Below, piece after piece: positions 43,569-53,533 of a stretch of 64,000 bases of DNA. The position numbers and the translations under genes are program-made. Positions within the stretch are counted from its first letter, which is position 1, and each line of letters starts with the position of its first letter. The notes under the pieces are model-generated. The model had not been told where the DNA came from and made no database searches. It was given only the letters and a program-made list of their open reading frames with translations. The DNA is from Tuctoria greenei (taxonomy: Eukaryota; Streptophyta; Magnoliopsida; Poales; Poaceae): assembly GCA_036927565.1 (NCBI GenBank), contig JAYESD010000008.1, forward strand, positions 114,188,279-114,252,278, written 5' to 3'.

Positions 43569-44803
43569 ATGGCGCCGACGGGTACCAGATTTGATATGGT
43601 GAAGTTTGATGGTAGCGGCAACTTCGGCTCGTAGCAGATAAGGGTGAAAGATTTGTTGGCGCAACAAAGTCTTTTATCTGTTCTGAAGGCGAAAAAGCCG
43701 GTCAAGATGGATGATGACGAGTGGGAGGAGAAACAGATGCAAGCAGTTGCAATCATACGGTTGTGTCTGTTCGACAATGTCATGTACCATGTTAACGGGT
43801 TGACTACACCGAAGGAAATCTGGGATAACTGGAAAATCAGTTTATGTCAAAGACTATGACGACCAAGTTGTATTTGAAGCAAAAATTATATGGGCTGAAG
43901 ATGCAGGAAGGGTCTGATCTTGCAGAGCACATAAATATCTTCAATCAAAGGGTCACGGATCTAGGTCACCTAGATGTGAAAATTGATGATGAAGACAAGA
44001 CAATAATTCTTTTATGCTCGTTACCACCATCTTATGAGCAAACGGTCACGACTCTGACATTCGGCAAGGATTCCATCAAAATTGAGGATGTTACTATGGC
44101 GTTACTAGCTCAAGAGCAAAGAAGGAAGAACAATGCATGGACGAACCTCAAGCTGAAGGTTTGCTGGTCAGGGGTGAGAATGCAAAGGAGAAGGTGGAGG
44201 CTAAGAGCAAGAAGAAGAAAAAGGTACAATGCTATTTCTGCAAGGAGTGGGGACATGTTAAAAGAGATTGTCCAGCAAAAGTGAAGGGTTCAAGTGCTAA
44301 TGTGGTAATTCCTAAAAGTGACTCAGATAGCGACGGTGATGTTCTCTCAGTGGGTATCGAAATACAGTCAACGGAAGCATGGATGTTAGATTCAGCAACA
44401 GCTCTTTTCATGCTACACACAAAAGGGAGTGGTTCTCTTCGTACAAGTGAGGTGATTTTGGCAAAGCTTATTTAGGAGATGATAGGGGACACCCTATTAT
44501 TGGAATAGGCGAGATCAAGATCAAGACACAAGACGGAGTTGGGCACGTGCTTAAAGGTGTTAAGCATGTACCGAAGCCGCAAATGAATCTAATTTTGCTT
44601 GGGGCTCTACATCGTGATGGTCTGTTATTCCGGGCTGAGCCGGATGTAAAAAAAATGAAAGTCATGAATGGAGATGAGATTGTGATAGGAGAGAAAGAGG
44701 CATCAAATTTGTACAAGTTACAAGGGTGTTCCGTTGCAGGTGGAGTCATGGAAGATGGAGTTGCGGAAGATAGCGGTGTTCTCTTCGGACGACGAGTCTG
44801 AGG
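43569..44803 (+). pseudogene. gag: B Gag, broken
   Basis: Starts MAPTGTRFDMVKFDGSGNFG at 43569. It is closely similar to the A Gag but has a TAG at about 43635 where A has TGG, a 1-base deletion near 43830, another frame change near 44135 (TGCATGGACG against TGCAGTGGATG) and one near 44398. The CCHC knuckle CYFCKEWGHVKRDCP is intact at 44230-44274. The last frame (44547-44801) reads through the LYKLQG pre-integrase box that is out of frame in A, then ends in a short tail. B can no longer make a full Gag. Confidence 0.88.
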
Positions 44804-44919
44804 TGTTGGACTCGTCGGGTGGCTCTCCATGAGCTATGAAGTCAACAACTCAAGTCCGGGTACATGGAGGTTCGCGCATGACGACTTCAAGGTGGTGTAA
44901 TATTCGCCAAGGTGGAGTT

Positions 44920-45226
44920 TGTTGGATATGTGTCGAATATTGTGTACGAGTTGGTTACGGTTAGGACTTTGAGTTGTATTAGCGGTGGGGTGTAGAGTTT
45001 GTGTTGGACTCTTCAATCGGCCTCCTTATAAATATGAGGGGAGGGCCGCTGTTGTAACCACGACAAAAAAGACAACATATTGGGGAGGAGCGCCCATAGT
45101 CATGCCCCGGGGATGTAGGCTTCGGCTGAACCTCGTTAACAAATATCGTGCCTCGCGTGTCGTCCGTGATCTTGCATCTATGCCTCTAGAGATCCGTCGT
45201 CGCTTCCGCGTGCATATTTTCTAACA
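44920..45226 (+). repeat. B 3' LTR (307 bp)
   Basis: Partner of 41934-42240. AAGGTGGAG just before it is the likely polypurine tract. Confidence 0.92.
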
Positions 45227-45231
45227 TATAG

Positions 45232-45893
45232 CTTGCCATCATGGTGAAATACCGAGGGTGTGTCTTCAAGAGCGTCTTCCGCCGCCTTGAGCCGACCCAT
45301 CAAGTCAGCGACGGTGAGTGTGGACACATCAAGCAGTGTGGTTATTGCAACCACAACTTCCCTGAGCCACTGCAGCACACATCGAATAATTTTCTCCACC
45401 AACTGAGTCTCCTCAACCTTGTCCCCCAGTGTGATCAGCTTCGATGCCATGCCACTGATCCGCAAGGCAAAGTCTTCAACAGATTCTTCATCTTTGAAAG
45501 TTGCCACATCAAACTGGCAACGTAGATTTTGAGCTGTGGTCTTCTTCACTTGATGATCTTCGATCCTTATCGTGGAGATGGCATCCCACGCCTCTCTCGT
45601 CGTCTCCTTGTCGGCAATTGCTGGTCACATTTCTCTGCAGAGTGCGTCCAGCGCCTGTATGTCTTCGTGTGGCTCGACGTTGCCCATCTCAATCGCCTCC
45701 CACAGCACCGAGCCTTGAGCTTCACCTTCACGAGTAGCGCCCAGTCGGAGTAGTTCATTTTCGTGACGACAGGGTACCTAGCCCCGCCACTCACTTCGCG
45801 AATCACTCGCTGAACCGTGCCACCACATCCCTCGCCGGTGATGATGTCACCCTTGTTGCTGGCGTTGTCATCCTTCCCGCCGATATTTCCCAT
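45232..45893 (-). pseudogene. gag: C Gag, N-terminal part
   Basis: The frame starts at ATG 45893 (MGNIGGKDDNASNKGDI) or at the internal YPVVTKMNYSDWALLVKVKL (about 45775-45720), which is the conserved copia Gag start. A frame change near 45700 and a stop at about 45560 are followed by 45549-45232 with TAQNLRCQFDVATFKDEESV, EDFALRISGMASKLITLGD and TVADLMGRLKAAEDAL of UBN2. No leader or primer site lies upstream; LINE L2 begins within a few bases. Confidence 0.75.
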
Positions 45894-45895
45894 CA

Positions 45896-47032
45896 GAATG
45901 CACGCTGGTATAATAGACCTCAAACGTTTCAGTCGGGCTCTGAGAATTCGTTGGTTGTGGTTCAGTTGGGAAAGACCGCATGCACCTTGGCGCTTCATGG
46001 AGCTACCGGTTGGCAACATTGATCGCTCGGTTTTTGCAGCAGCTACAGCAGTAACAATTGGAGATGGTCGTACAGCTAGCTTCTGGTGGTCGAGCTGGCT
46101 TCACGGGATGGTGCCTGCCTCCATGCTCCCTGAGCTGTTTCAGCACAGCAGGAATAAAAAGTGTTCTGTAGCCGAGGCCCTGGAGAGCAGTAACTGGATT
46201 CGCTATATTCTACCGATCTCAACAGCCAAACAGATGGTGCAATACGTACAACTTTGGGTAATGATCAATGACAGGAACGTGCAATTGCAGCCGGGAGTCA
46301 ATGACACAATAATCTGGACACTATCTGCCTCAGGTACATACTCGGCGAAGTCTGCTTACAACGTCCAGTTTGATGGTTCCTTTTCTTCCTACTACCCATC
46401 GCTGTTATGGAAAATCTGGGCGCCCCCAAAATGTAAGCTCTTTGCCTGGTTGATCACTCAGAACCGAGTATGGACGTCAGATCGGCTTCAACGCAGGGGT
46501 TGGCCTAACAACTATTTTTGTGCACTATGCTACCGCAATCTTGAGACTACCTTACATCTATTGTCTGAATGTCCCATGGTGCAGCAAGTCTGGGAGAGAA
46601 TCAGTCTATGGGCTCAGGAACCGAGACTAAATCCACCTGGGGCTCACCTCCCTCCACATCGGTTTGGTTCCAGGACATTTTGGACACAATGGACAGAGAC
46701 AGAATACAGGATATGCGCTCGCTTGTCTTGGTAGTCATGTGGGTAATCTGGAAAGAGCGCAATACAAGAATATTCAACGGAAAAGAAAGATCGTTGGAGG
46801 ACATCGTTACAGCCATCCAAGAGGAAGCATCCCTTTGGTGTCTCGCTGGTGCAAGAAAACTTGCTGGCGTGACATTTGCGAGATCTGCATAATAACTGAT
46901 CCGCGTGTCCTTAATATCTGGTCTCTGTTTCTTTTTTCTTTGTTTTTCTTTATTTTGCACCCCTGGTGCTTGTAACGGATACGGACCTCTAATCCTCCTT
47001 ATAATATACACCGGCGAGACCGGATTTTTCGA
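45896..47032 (+). pseudogene. L2: LINE 3' end with zf-RVT domain
   Basis: The frame reads GIIDLKRFSRALRIRWLWFS, VTIGDGRTASFWWSSWLHGM, IIWTLSASGTYSAKSAYNVQ, PPKCKLFAWLITQNRVWTSD, CALCYRNLETTLHLLSECPM. After a frame change near 46690 it continues LVVMWVIWKERNTRIFNGKE and ends RSA at 46892. This is the zf-RVT C-terminus behind a LINE RT. The 3' untranslated part ends TATAATATACACCGG then an A-rich run near 47032. The 5' part is missing: element C abuts at about 45894. It is far better preserved than the same region of L1. Confidence 0.82.
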
Positions 47033-47120
47033 AAAAAGAATGCACGCATGCACGATTCCAACGACAGTTACTTGCCGAGATCGCCGCCCAGGCTGCCATC
47101 GGCTCTTATGCCAGTTGACA

Positions 47121-47349
47121 GAACCTCACCGGAGAGACAACGTCGAGCACATTGCCGATGAAGGTAACACACGCATGCGAGTGGTGTAAGAAAAATGAAC
47201 ACACATTATCTTGCGAGAGCACTCAGCTGTTTGTGCGTGATGCATCTGACTCCATTCATTCATGCAATGGAATAAATAAAATTGAGGTGCCGAACGTGGT
47301 CTAAACCACTCCCCGACGTGCGCTGCATGCTAATAGTAGCATGCACCAC
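47121..47349. repeat. 230-bp dispersed repeat, copy 2
   Basis: Same orientation and about 90 percent identical by eye to 32932-33158. It ends at ATGCACCAC, where a CACTA-like terminus begins; copy 1 continues with GCGCGACCC instead. Confidence 0.8.
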
Positions 47350-48913
47350 CACTACGTGAGAAAGGCTCGTACGAGACGAGCCCGCACGAAGAACGGAGAC
47401 GGGCAAACCGTGTGTCTCCGTCATCGCGTCTCGTATTACGGAGTCATCGGAGACGGGCAAGCCGACTCCTCACTGATATGCAAACATTGGAGATGATCTT
47501 GACGAAAGCCCGTGTCCTTTATATAAAAAATACGAGACAGACATTACAAAGGCTCGTATCCTTTCTCTAAGCACTCCGAGACGTGCTTTTCCCTATTTAC
47601 CCTACTTGCAGTTGCATTCTGGATCTAGCCAGGATTTAGCATCCACATTGGTAGTGTCAGCAACATACACATAGATTGCCAATTGGAGATCACACATTAA
47701 ATTATATTGATCAATCAAATATTAACGAAGTGTCAATGGTGGTTAGAAAGTAACTAATTACACAAAGAATTCCCCCTGTTTATTCTTGCTTACCAATTAA
47801 CTAATTATACACATCATAACTATCATCATCTAATCTTGTATACCATAATGAAATTACCCTTTGGATCAATGACTTCATTAACGATGAACCTGCATAGCCT
47901 CTCTGTAATGCGCTCTTGAAGGCAGTTTCATAGTCCTACCACACGATAAAATGAGAATTAGCAAAAGATTAATAATATAGTAAAATGATTAAATGCAGTT
48001 TGAGCAAATTTAGAAATGTGTTGGTTAGGGCTTGATCATACCAATTACCGAGGTCGGGGTCAACGGCGGTGGCATGCTCTGAGGGGAGGGTCGAGGCAGC
48101 AGCGTGCTCCAGGGACAGGGACGATCAGACGTTAGCGTGCTCTAGGAGCAAGGTGGCGGAGGCACCGGAGTGGCAGTTCGTCAACTCTCTGATGACAGTA
48201 TGCTGACAATGTTGGGAGAGAGCGCATAAATGATGATACAAAGGTCGGGGTTGACGATGGAAGCGCGACAATGACGAAGAGTGAGTTGAGGATAAGGGAT
48301 GGCGCCGACATGCTTCGAGTGTAGGGTCCAAGTGGTGGCGTGCTCCAGGGACGGGACGACTAGGCGGTAGCATGCTCCTGGGACGGGAAGATCATGCTGC
48401 GGCTTGCTTCGAAGACGAGGTACCCGAGGTGTCAGAGCTACGGTTTCTAGGTCGAGAGAGTGTGAATTTTGCGAGACAATTTCGCTAAGTGTTGGGAGAG
48501 AGCCCGCGAGTGCTAAAAATAGCTAGGTCAACAATCGGAGCCGAGCTTGTATAGCGCCCGTCTCTCATTTGCGCGTCTCTCTTTTGCCCATGCCAGGAGA
48601 CACGAAAAAGGGATGTGTGCAGTTAATCGTGTGTGTCCGTTGCCACTCGCGCACAGTTAATATCGTGAGCGTCCGTTGCCACAATGAACATATAGAACCA
48701 CAATCACATTGCAATTCAGAGATAAACATTTGCAACTCAATGCAAAAGGGAGATGCGCGGCCCGAGGAGGAGGAGGTGCGGAGACTTAATTGCGACCGGC
48801 ATGCGACCTTTCATTCCCTGAGACGAGCGGTTTTGAAGTGTCCCATCGTCCATCAATGCGCGTAAAGCGAACTGCTCCATCATTGACTCCGCACAAACCT
48901 TAATATAAGACGC
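47350..48913. mobile_element. CACTA-like element, left end; right end not found
   Basis: CACTACGTGAGAAAGGCTCG at 47350 resembles a CACTA terminus. The next 250 bases carry repeated short motifs such as GAGACGGGC, CGTCTC and CTCGTA in both orientations, the usual subterminal pattern. Similar motifs (CCCGTCTCTC, GCGTCTCTC) recur at 48550-48575. No transposase frame is seen: 47560-48050 is AT-rich with nothing recognisable, and 48050-48480 is GC-rich with GGGACGGG-type repeats. No matching TAGTG end was found, so it is probably truncated. Confidence 0.4.
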
Positions 48914-49774
48914 TGTCGGTACCCTGCGTACCGGGTACCCCACGATTCCGCAAGAGAAGCCAAAAGAGTTCCCATGTCTGAGTTGAAGACCCCCAAAGGC
49001 AACACACGTTTGACAGCACTGGCCCCACATCCCTCGTTTGGGTAGCTCTGGTACTACCACGTGTCCAGCAGGTCCGGACCTACCTCCCTTCACAGGGAAG
49101 CACTGGTCTTGCCACGTGTCTAGCAACCCCGGACATAACCCCCAGTAGAGGAAGCTCAGGTGCCACCATGTGTCGAGTGGTTCCGGACCTACCTCCCCGC
49201 AGAGGGAAGCTCCGAAGTTGCCACGTGTTGTACCTCCGGACTTAAGCCAGCAACGACTACAAGATCTCCAAGGCACGAATATTCAAGAGGCTATTAAAAC
49301 AGCCATTACAAGACATGATTAATGTGTCATTAATGTAGCATTAATGACACACAATCAAAGGACCTTCAAGGCCGGTAATGCCTCTAAAGGCGTGTTATCA
49401 CACTGTTAATCATACTTAATACATGTAGATCGTGTATTAGCTAATTGAATACCGTCGGGACCCCTTGTCGGGCCAGGCAGTCCCTGTAACGGCCAGCCCT
49501 TAGCATATAAAAAGTTTGAGCCACGCGGTAGAAGGCAAGTCCAACCAAGTCCAACAAACTCCAACCGGGCCACGACAAGCTCACACACATACTACGCTAA
49601 TTCATCAACAACCACCCTGTGGAGTAGGGTATTACGCTCAGGCGTCCCGACCCACCTAAAAATCCCCTGTGTCACCATCTCGATCATAATCTTATGCGCG
49701 CCCCAACCGAATACGAACCTCTGCAAACTATGCTTTAGTAGTATCGGGGGAAGTGTCGTAGCAACAATTCGACA
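48914..49774 (+). repeat. G3 5' LTR (861 bp)
   Basis: Starts TGTCGGTACCCTGCGTACCG and ends CAACAATTCGACA. It contains several GGAAGCTC...CCACGTGT units (49040-49230) spaced about 60-75 bases apart. A TATA box ATATAAAAA is at 49505-49513. Confidence 0.9.
49505..49513 (+). promoter_or_regulatory. TATA box in the G3 5' LTR
   Basis: ATATAAAAA follows GCCAGCCCTTAGC, the same position relative to the LTR end as in the G1 family (about 265 bases). Confidence 0.6.
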
Positions 49775-49776
49775 TT

Positions 49777-49794
49777 TGGTGCGCCAAGTAGGGG
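49777..49794 (+). other. G3 primer binding site
   Basis: TGGTGCGCCAAGTAGGGG begins two bases after the LTR. See the G1 site at 22101-22118. Confidence 0.7.
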
Positions 49795-49810
49795 CGCATG
49801 AGATTTTGAG

Positions 49811-51340
49811 ATGGTGAACTCTGCCGCAACGTCGTCCAACGGCCATGCCGAGCAGCTTGCCGGAGGAAATCCCTCCAACATGCAGCAGCCGACTAACGTT
49901 GTTGTCCCGACAGGTATCATTCCACCACCACCACCTGCCCTGACAGCCAATACAGGACAGCAGGATGGTGTCCTAGTTTCGGTCACTGCATCGACAAACA
50001 ACCCCGAGAATGTGTTGAATGCAGCGCAAACTCTTCTTCAGCGTCCACCTACACTCGGAGCACCTAAGGATGCGATGGAATAGTGGCGTACTGATGTGCA
50101 GCATTTGGTTGCAGCTGCAGCCAATGCCATCAGTAACCAAGGTCTGCCCCCTACAATGTAGGCACCTTCTCAGCATAGGACCTTGTCTAGTAGACTTGGT
50201 CCTCAATTATCATAACACGGGAAACGTGCTGTATCTCAACAAGCGACGTCATTGCCCTCCGGGGCACATCGCACTCACACAACATCAAGGCTTTCGACGC
50301 ATGATCTTCGATCGGAGCTCGATCGTAGATATAGGCGTCAGGATGGTCGCGTTCTCATGGAGCGTGCTCACGAGAGGCGAGATGCCTGTGAAGACCCTTC
50401 TCCTTTTGGAGTAGGTGGCGTCTGTTCAGCCATGACCATGCATCTTCGCATGGTCGAATGGCCACCGAAGTTCCAGCCTCATCTGCTAAAGAAGTACGAC
50501 GGGACTGTCAACGCCGTTGATTTCCTCCAGATCTACACCATTTCCATCCTCGCAACGGGAGGCAATGAGGCCGTGATGGCCAACTATTCCCTGTGGCTCT
50601 AACTGGGACAACTAGGTCCTGGTTCATGAGTCTCCTGCCTGACTCCATCTACAGTTGGGGGGGGGACTTTGCCCCCAGTTCACTGCCAACTTCGGGAGCT
50701 CCTACACCCGACCTGGCACAGAGCTGGATCTGTTTGTCATGCAACAGAAGACAAGAGAATCGCTCGATCGTTTATCTAGCGGTTTTCTCATGTACAGAAC
50801 ACAATTCCTTTAATCTCCAATGCTTCTGTCATTGTCGCATTTTGACATGGTGTTAGAGATAAGAAGATGCTAGAGAAGTTGGCGACCAAATAAGTCAGCA
50901 GCGTCACGGAGCTCTTCAGCCTAGCCGACAAATGTGCTAGGGCTGCGAAGGGTGGGGAGATGCACTCCAAATAAGCTCCGGAGGCTGGTAAATCCTCCTC
51001 TAAGGCTGAAGCTGCTGCCTCCAGCAGTGGAAAAAAGAAGAAAAAGTCCAACGACAAGAAGAAGCCGTCAGTCGGAATGCCTAGTGCTGCTGCAGCTGCA
51101 GCTCCAGGTGGCCAGGGGCCACGCCCCAAAAAATGTCCACGACCGTCGTCTGAAGACGACGGCGGTCAAAAGATGTGGTGTTTGATTCACAAAACGGACA
51201 CCCACAATCTTGAAGACTGTCGCGAGGTCCAACAGCTCATTGAACACAATAATGAGTGCCAAGAAAGAGCCCCTTTCCGCCAACAAAAAGGGAAACACAA
51301 GTTTGACAAAGCTCCGGTTGATCAGGAGCTAGGTTTTTAG
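49811..51340 (+). pseudogene. gag: G3 Gag, broken
   Basis: Starts MVNSAATSSNGHAEQLAGGN at 49811. TAG at 50081 replaces the Gln of the G1 DAMEQW box. The core is readable as HLRMVEWPPKFQPHLLKKYD (50440-50500), then after frame changes as TTRSWFMSLLPDS. The end (51077-51340) holds CLIHKTDTHNLEDCREV with the same C-X2-H-X4-H-X4-C spacing as in G1. At least four breaks separate these parts. Confidence 0.85.
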
Positions 51341-51583
51341 GACCCCAAGAAGGTCCTAAAGGCCATCTACAATACCGTCAATGATGACTCTGACGTCTCC
51401 AACAATGAGCATCAGAAGACTCTCCATATGATATATGGAGGGTCCTGGGATATCACCTGCCGGCTTATCCTCAAGACGATGCATCAGGAGATGGCTGTCG
51501 TAGCTCCCAACGCCAAGGCGGAACCTCATCGGAAGTGGATGGACACCACCATCACCTTTGATGCTTAGTATTGCCCGAAGAAC

Positions 51584-52120
51584 ATGACTAGAGCTAGTCA
51601 GTTACCCCTGATGGTTTATCCTACCATCAACAACATCCAGCTCTTCCATGTCCTGGTGGATGGAGGTGTGGCGCTTAACCTCCTCAACTACGTGGCGTTC
51701 GTGAAGCTCCAACTCAGCCTCTCGGAACTTCATCCCTCGCATCCTTTCTCCGTGGTAGGTCTAGGAGGTATCACTCCTCTCAGATCAATTACACTCCCAG
51801 TGACCTTCGAGACTCGGGACAACTATAGGTCCGAGGAGCTGGTCTTCGACGTCACGCACATCAGCCTTCCCTTCAACGCCATCCTAGGCAGGCCAACCCT
51901 GTATAGGTTCATGGACGTAGCTCATTACAGCTATTTGGTGCTAAAGATGCCAACTCCTTCAGGAATTCTCCAGATCTGTGCAGATCGCACTGCGGGAGTC
52001 ACCGAGCTGGAAGAACTCCATGCGCTTGCAACAGCGCAGGAGGAAGAATCCAGCAAGGAGCAAGCTGCTCAACCTCCGAGCTCTCGCCAACGAGGCTCAA
52101 CTTCTGCACCACATGTGTAA
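51584..52120 (+). CDS. pol: G3 protease region
   Basis: The frame reads MTRASQLPLMVYPTINNIQL, active site HVLVDGGVALNLLNY, ITLPVTFETRDNYRSEELVF, LPFNAILGRPTLYRFM and YLVLKMPTPSGIL. DGG at the active site agrees with G1. It ends at 52120 in the Gln/Ser linker. The upstream part (51341-51583) belongs to the Gag-protease linker and contains stops. Confidence 0.7.
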   Translation: MTRASQLPLMVYPTINNIQLFHVLVDGGVALNLLNYVAFVKLQLSLSELHPSHPFSVVGLGGITPLRSITLPVTFETRDNYRSEELVFDVTHISLPFNAILGRPTLYRFMDVAHYSYLVLKMPTPSGILQICADRTAGVTELEELHALATAQEEESSKEQAAQPPSSRQRGSTSAPHV

Positions 52121-52222
52121 CCAAGCGGCGACACCGACATTCCCGTCAAAGTTGTCCAAATTGGTTCTGATACTGCCCAGACCACTCGTATATCAGGAGG
52201 TCTGGACAACAAATAGGAAATC

Positions 52223-53488
52223 GTGCTCATCACTTTCCTCCAGGCTAATGTCAACGTGTTTGCATGGCAACCGTCACAGATGCCTGGGATCCTTAGGGAG
52301 GTGATTGAGCACAGCCTGAAGATATATCCCGATGCACGACTAGTACATCAGAAGCTCCAGAAGCAATCAATCGAGCGACAGAACTTCATCAGACAAGAAA
52401 TCAAGAAGCTGCTCGAAGCTGGTTTCATCCGGGAGGTTCATCATCCACGGTGGTTCGCAAGCCCAGTCGTGGTACCAATGGTCGGCAGGAAGCTTTGGAT
52501 GTGCATTGACTACACCACCTTGAATAAGGCATGCCCAAAAGACCCATTTCCACTACCTAGAATAGACTAGATAGTGGATTCCACCTCCGGGTGCGGACTA
52601 TTGTGTTTCATAGATGCATATTGTGGATATCATCAGATTCAAATTTCTAGGTAAGATGAAGAGCATACTGCCTTCATATCAGTAGATGGGTTGTATTGTT
52701 ATACTGTTATGCCTTTCAGTCTCAAAAATGCTGCTTCAAATTTTGTGCGGGCCATGCACAAAACATTTGGATAGCTCATTAGGGACTTGGTGGAGGTCTA
52801 CGTCGATGACATCGTCATGAAGGTGAAGAACCAATAATCACTCCTTGACAACTTGCAAGCCGTCTTTGACAAGTTGCGTGTAACGCACACCAAGCCAAAC
52901 CTGGACAAATGTGTCTTCGGGGTTAGCTCTGGGAAGCTCCTTGGATTCTTGGTGACTCACCGAGGAATCGAGGCAAATCCGGTGAAGATCAAGGCTATTG
53001 AAGAGATGCAGCCCCCATCCCGTGTCAAGGATGTACAAAAGCTAACTAGATGTCTAGTTGCGCTTAGCTGGTTCATCTCAAGACTGGCAGAGCGGGCACT
53101 TCCCTTCTTCAAGCTATTGAGGAAGTTCAGGCTATTCCATTGGTCTGAAGAAGCAGAAAAGGAGTTCCAAGAGCTTAAGCAGCTCCTCACCACACTACCA
53201 ATCTTGGTAGCTCCGAATCCTGGTGAGCCTCTTTTGCTTTATATTTTGGCAACTATGAAGGTTGTCAGCATGGTCCTTGTCGCAGAGAGACTGGAGCCAT
53301 CTTCAGTTCAAAAGTCCAAACCCCTCCGGGAGGGTCCGGAGCTACCTGAAGGCGAGTCTGGGTCCCAGCCCCCAGGCGCGGATCGTGAAGGCAAGCTGCC
53401 AGGGGATCAACCTCTCTCATCTGATGGAGTTCTCACGGATGATCAAGAAGATCCGCACCGCTTCGGGAGGGTCTGGGTTGATGAATAA
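52223..53488 (+). pseudogene. pol: G3 reverse transcriptase, broken
   Basis: It opens with NVNVFAWQPSQMPGILREVI and ends its first frame at LDYTTLNKACPKDPFPLPRID, where TAG (52568) replaces the CAG of G1. 52571-52850 is readable through more stops: GYHQI, MPF.LKNAASNF and the catalytic VYVDDIVMK near 52796-52822. 52853-53488 carries the thumb and connection (KCVFGVSSGKLLGFLVTHRG). A Glu/Pro-rich insert (53310-53480) matches the RT-RNase H insert of G1. Confidence 0.85.
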
Positions 53489-53533
53489 GAAGATCCATGC
53501 CCTTCCGAGAAGGTCCAGACCATCCAGTGGCCA

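Larger units (their letters stand above)
41934..45226 (+). mobile_element. B: older gag-only copia retrotransposon (3293 bp)
   Basis: LTRs 41934-42240 and 44920-45226 (307 bp each) differ at about eight positions by eye. TATAG duplicates flank it at 41929-41933 and 45227-45231. Primer site, leader, broken gag and the short 3' region match A. LTRs of A and B differ by a few substitutions and a 4-base difference in the A-rich run after CCACGAC. It is inserted near the C protease/Gag boundary, again antisense to C. Confidence 0.93.
34752..45893 (-). mobile_element. C: Ty1/copia element without LTR bodies, host of A and B
   Basis: The minus-strand order is gag (45893-45232), zinc knuckle and protease (41928-41327), integrase (41326-40458 and 36949-36520), RT (36516-35548) and RNase H (35547-34787), then a polypurine-like GGATTAGGAGA and the first about 30 bases of a 3' LTR (TGTTAGAAAATAATCC at 34781). 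The LTR is cut by the TIR-like element, and the 5' LTR and primer site are replaced by LINE sequence just before the gag start. A (36955-40452) and B (41934-45226) interrupt it. All C frames are broken. Confidence 0.75.

Noticed and set aside
48569..48865. Possible small gene with 98 codons
   Set aside because: No motif, no codon bias, and it lies in the repeat-rich part of the CACTA-like stretch.
47350..48913. Complete CACTA transposon
   Set aside because: Only one CACTA-like terminus was found; no TAGTG partner and no transposase frame. Kept as a low-confidence partial element.
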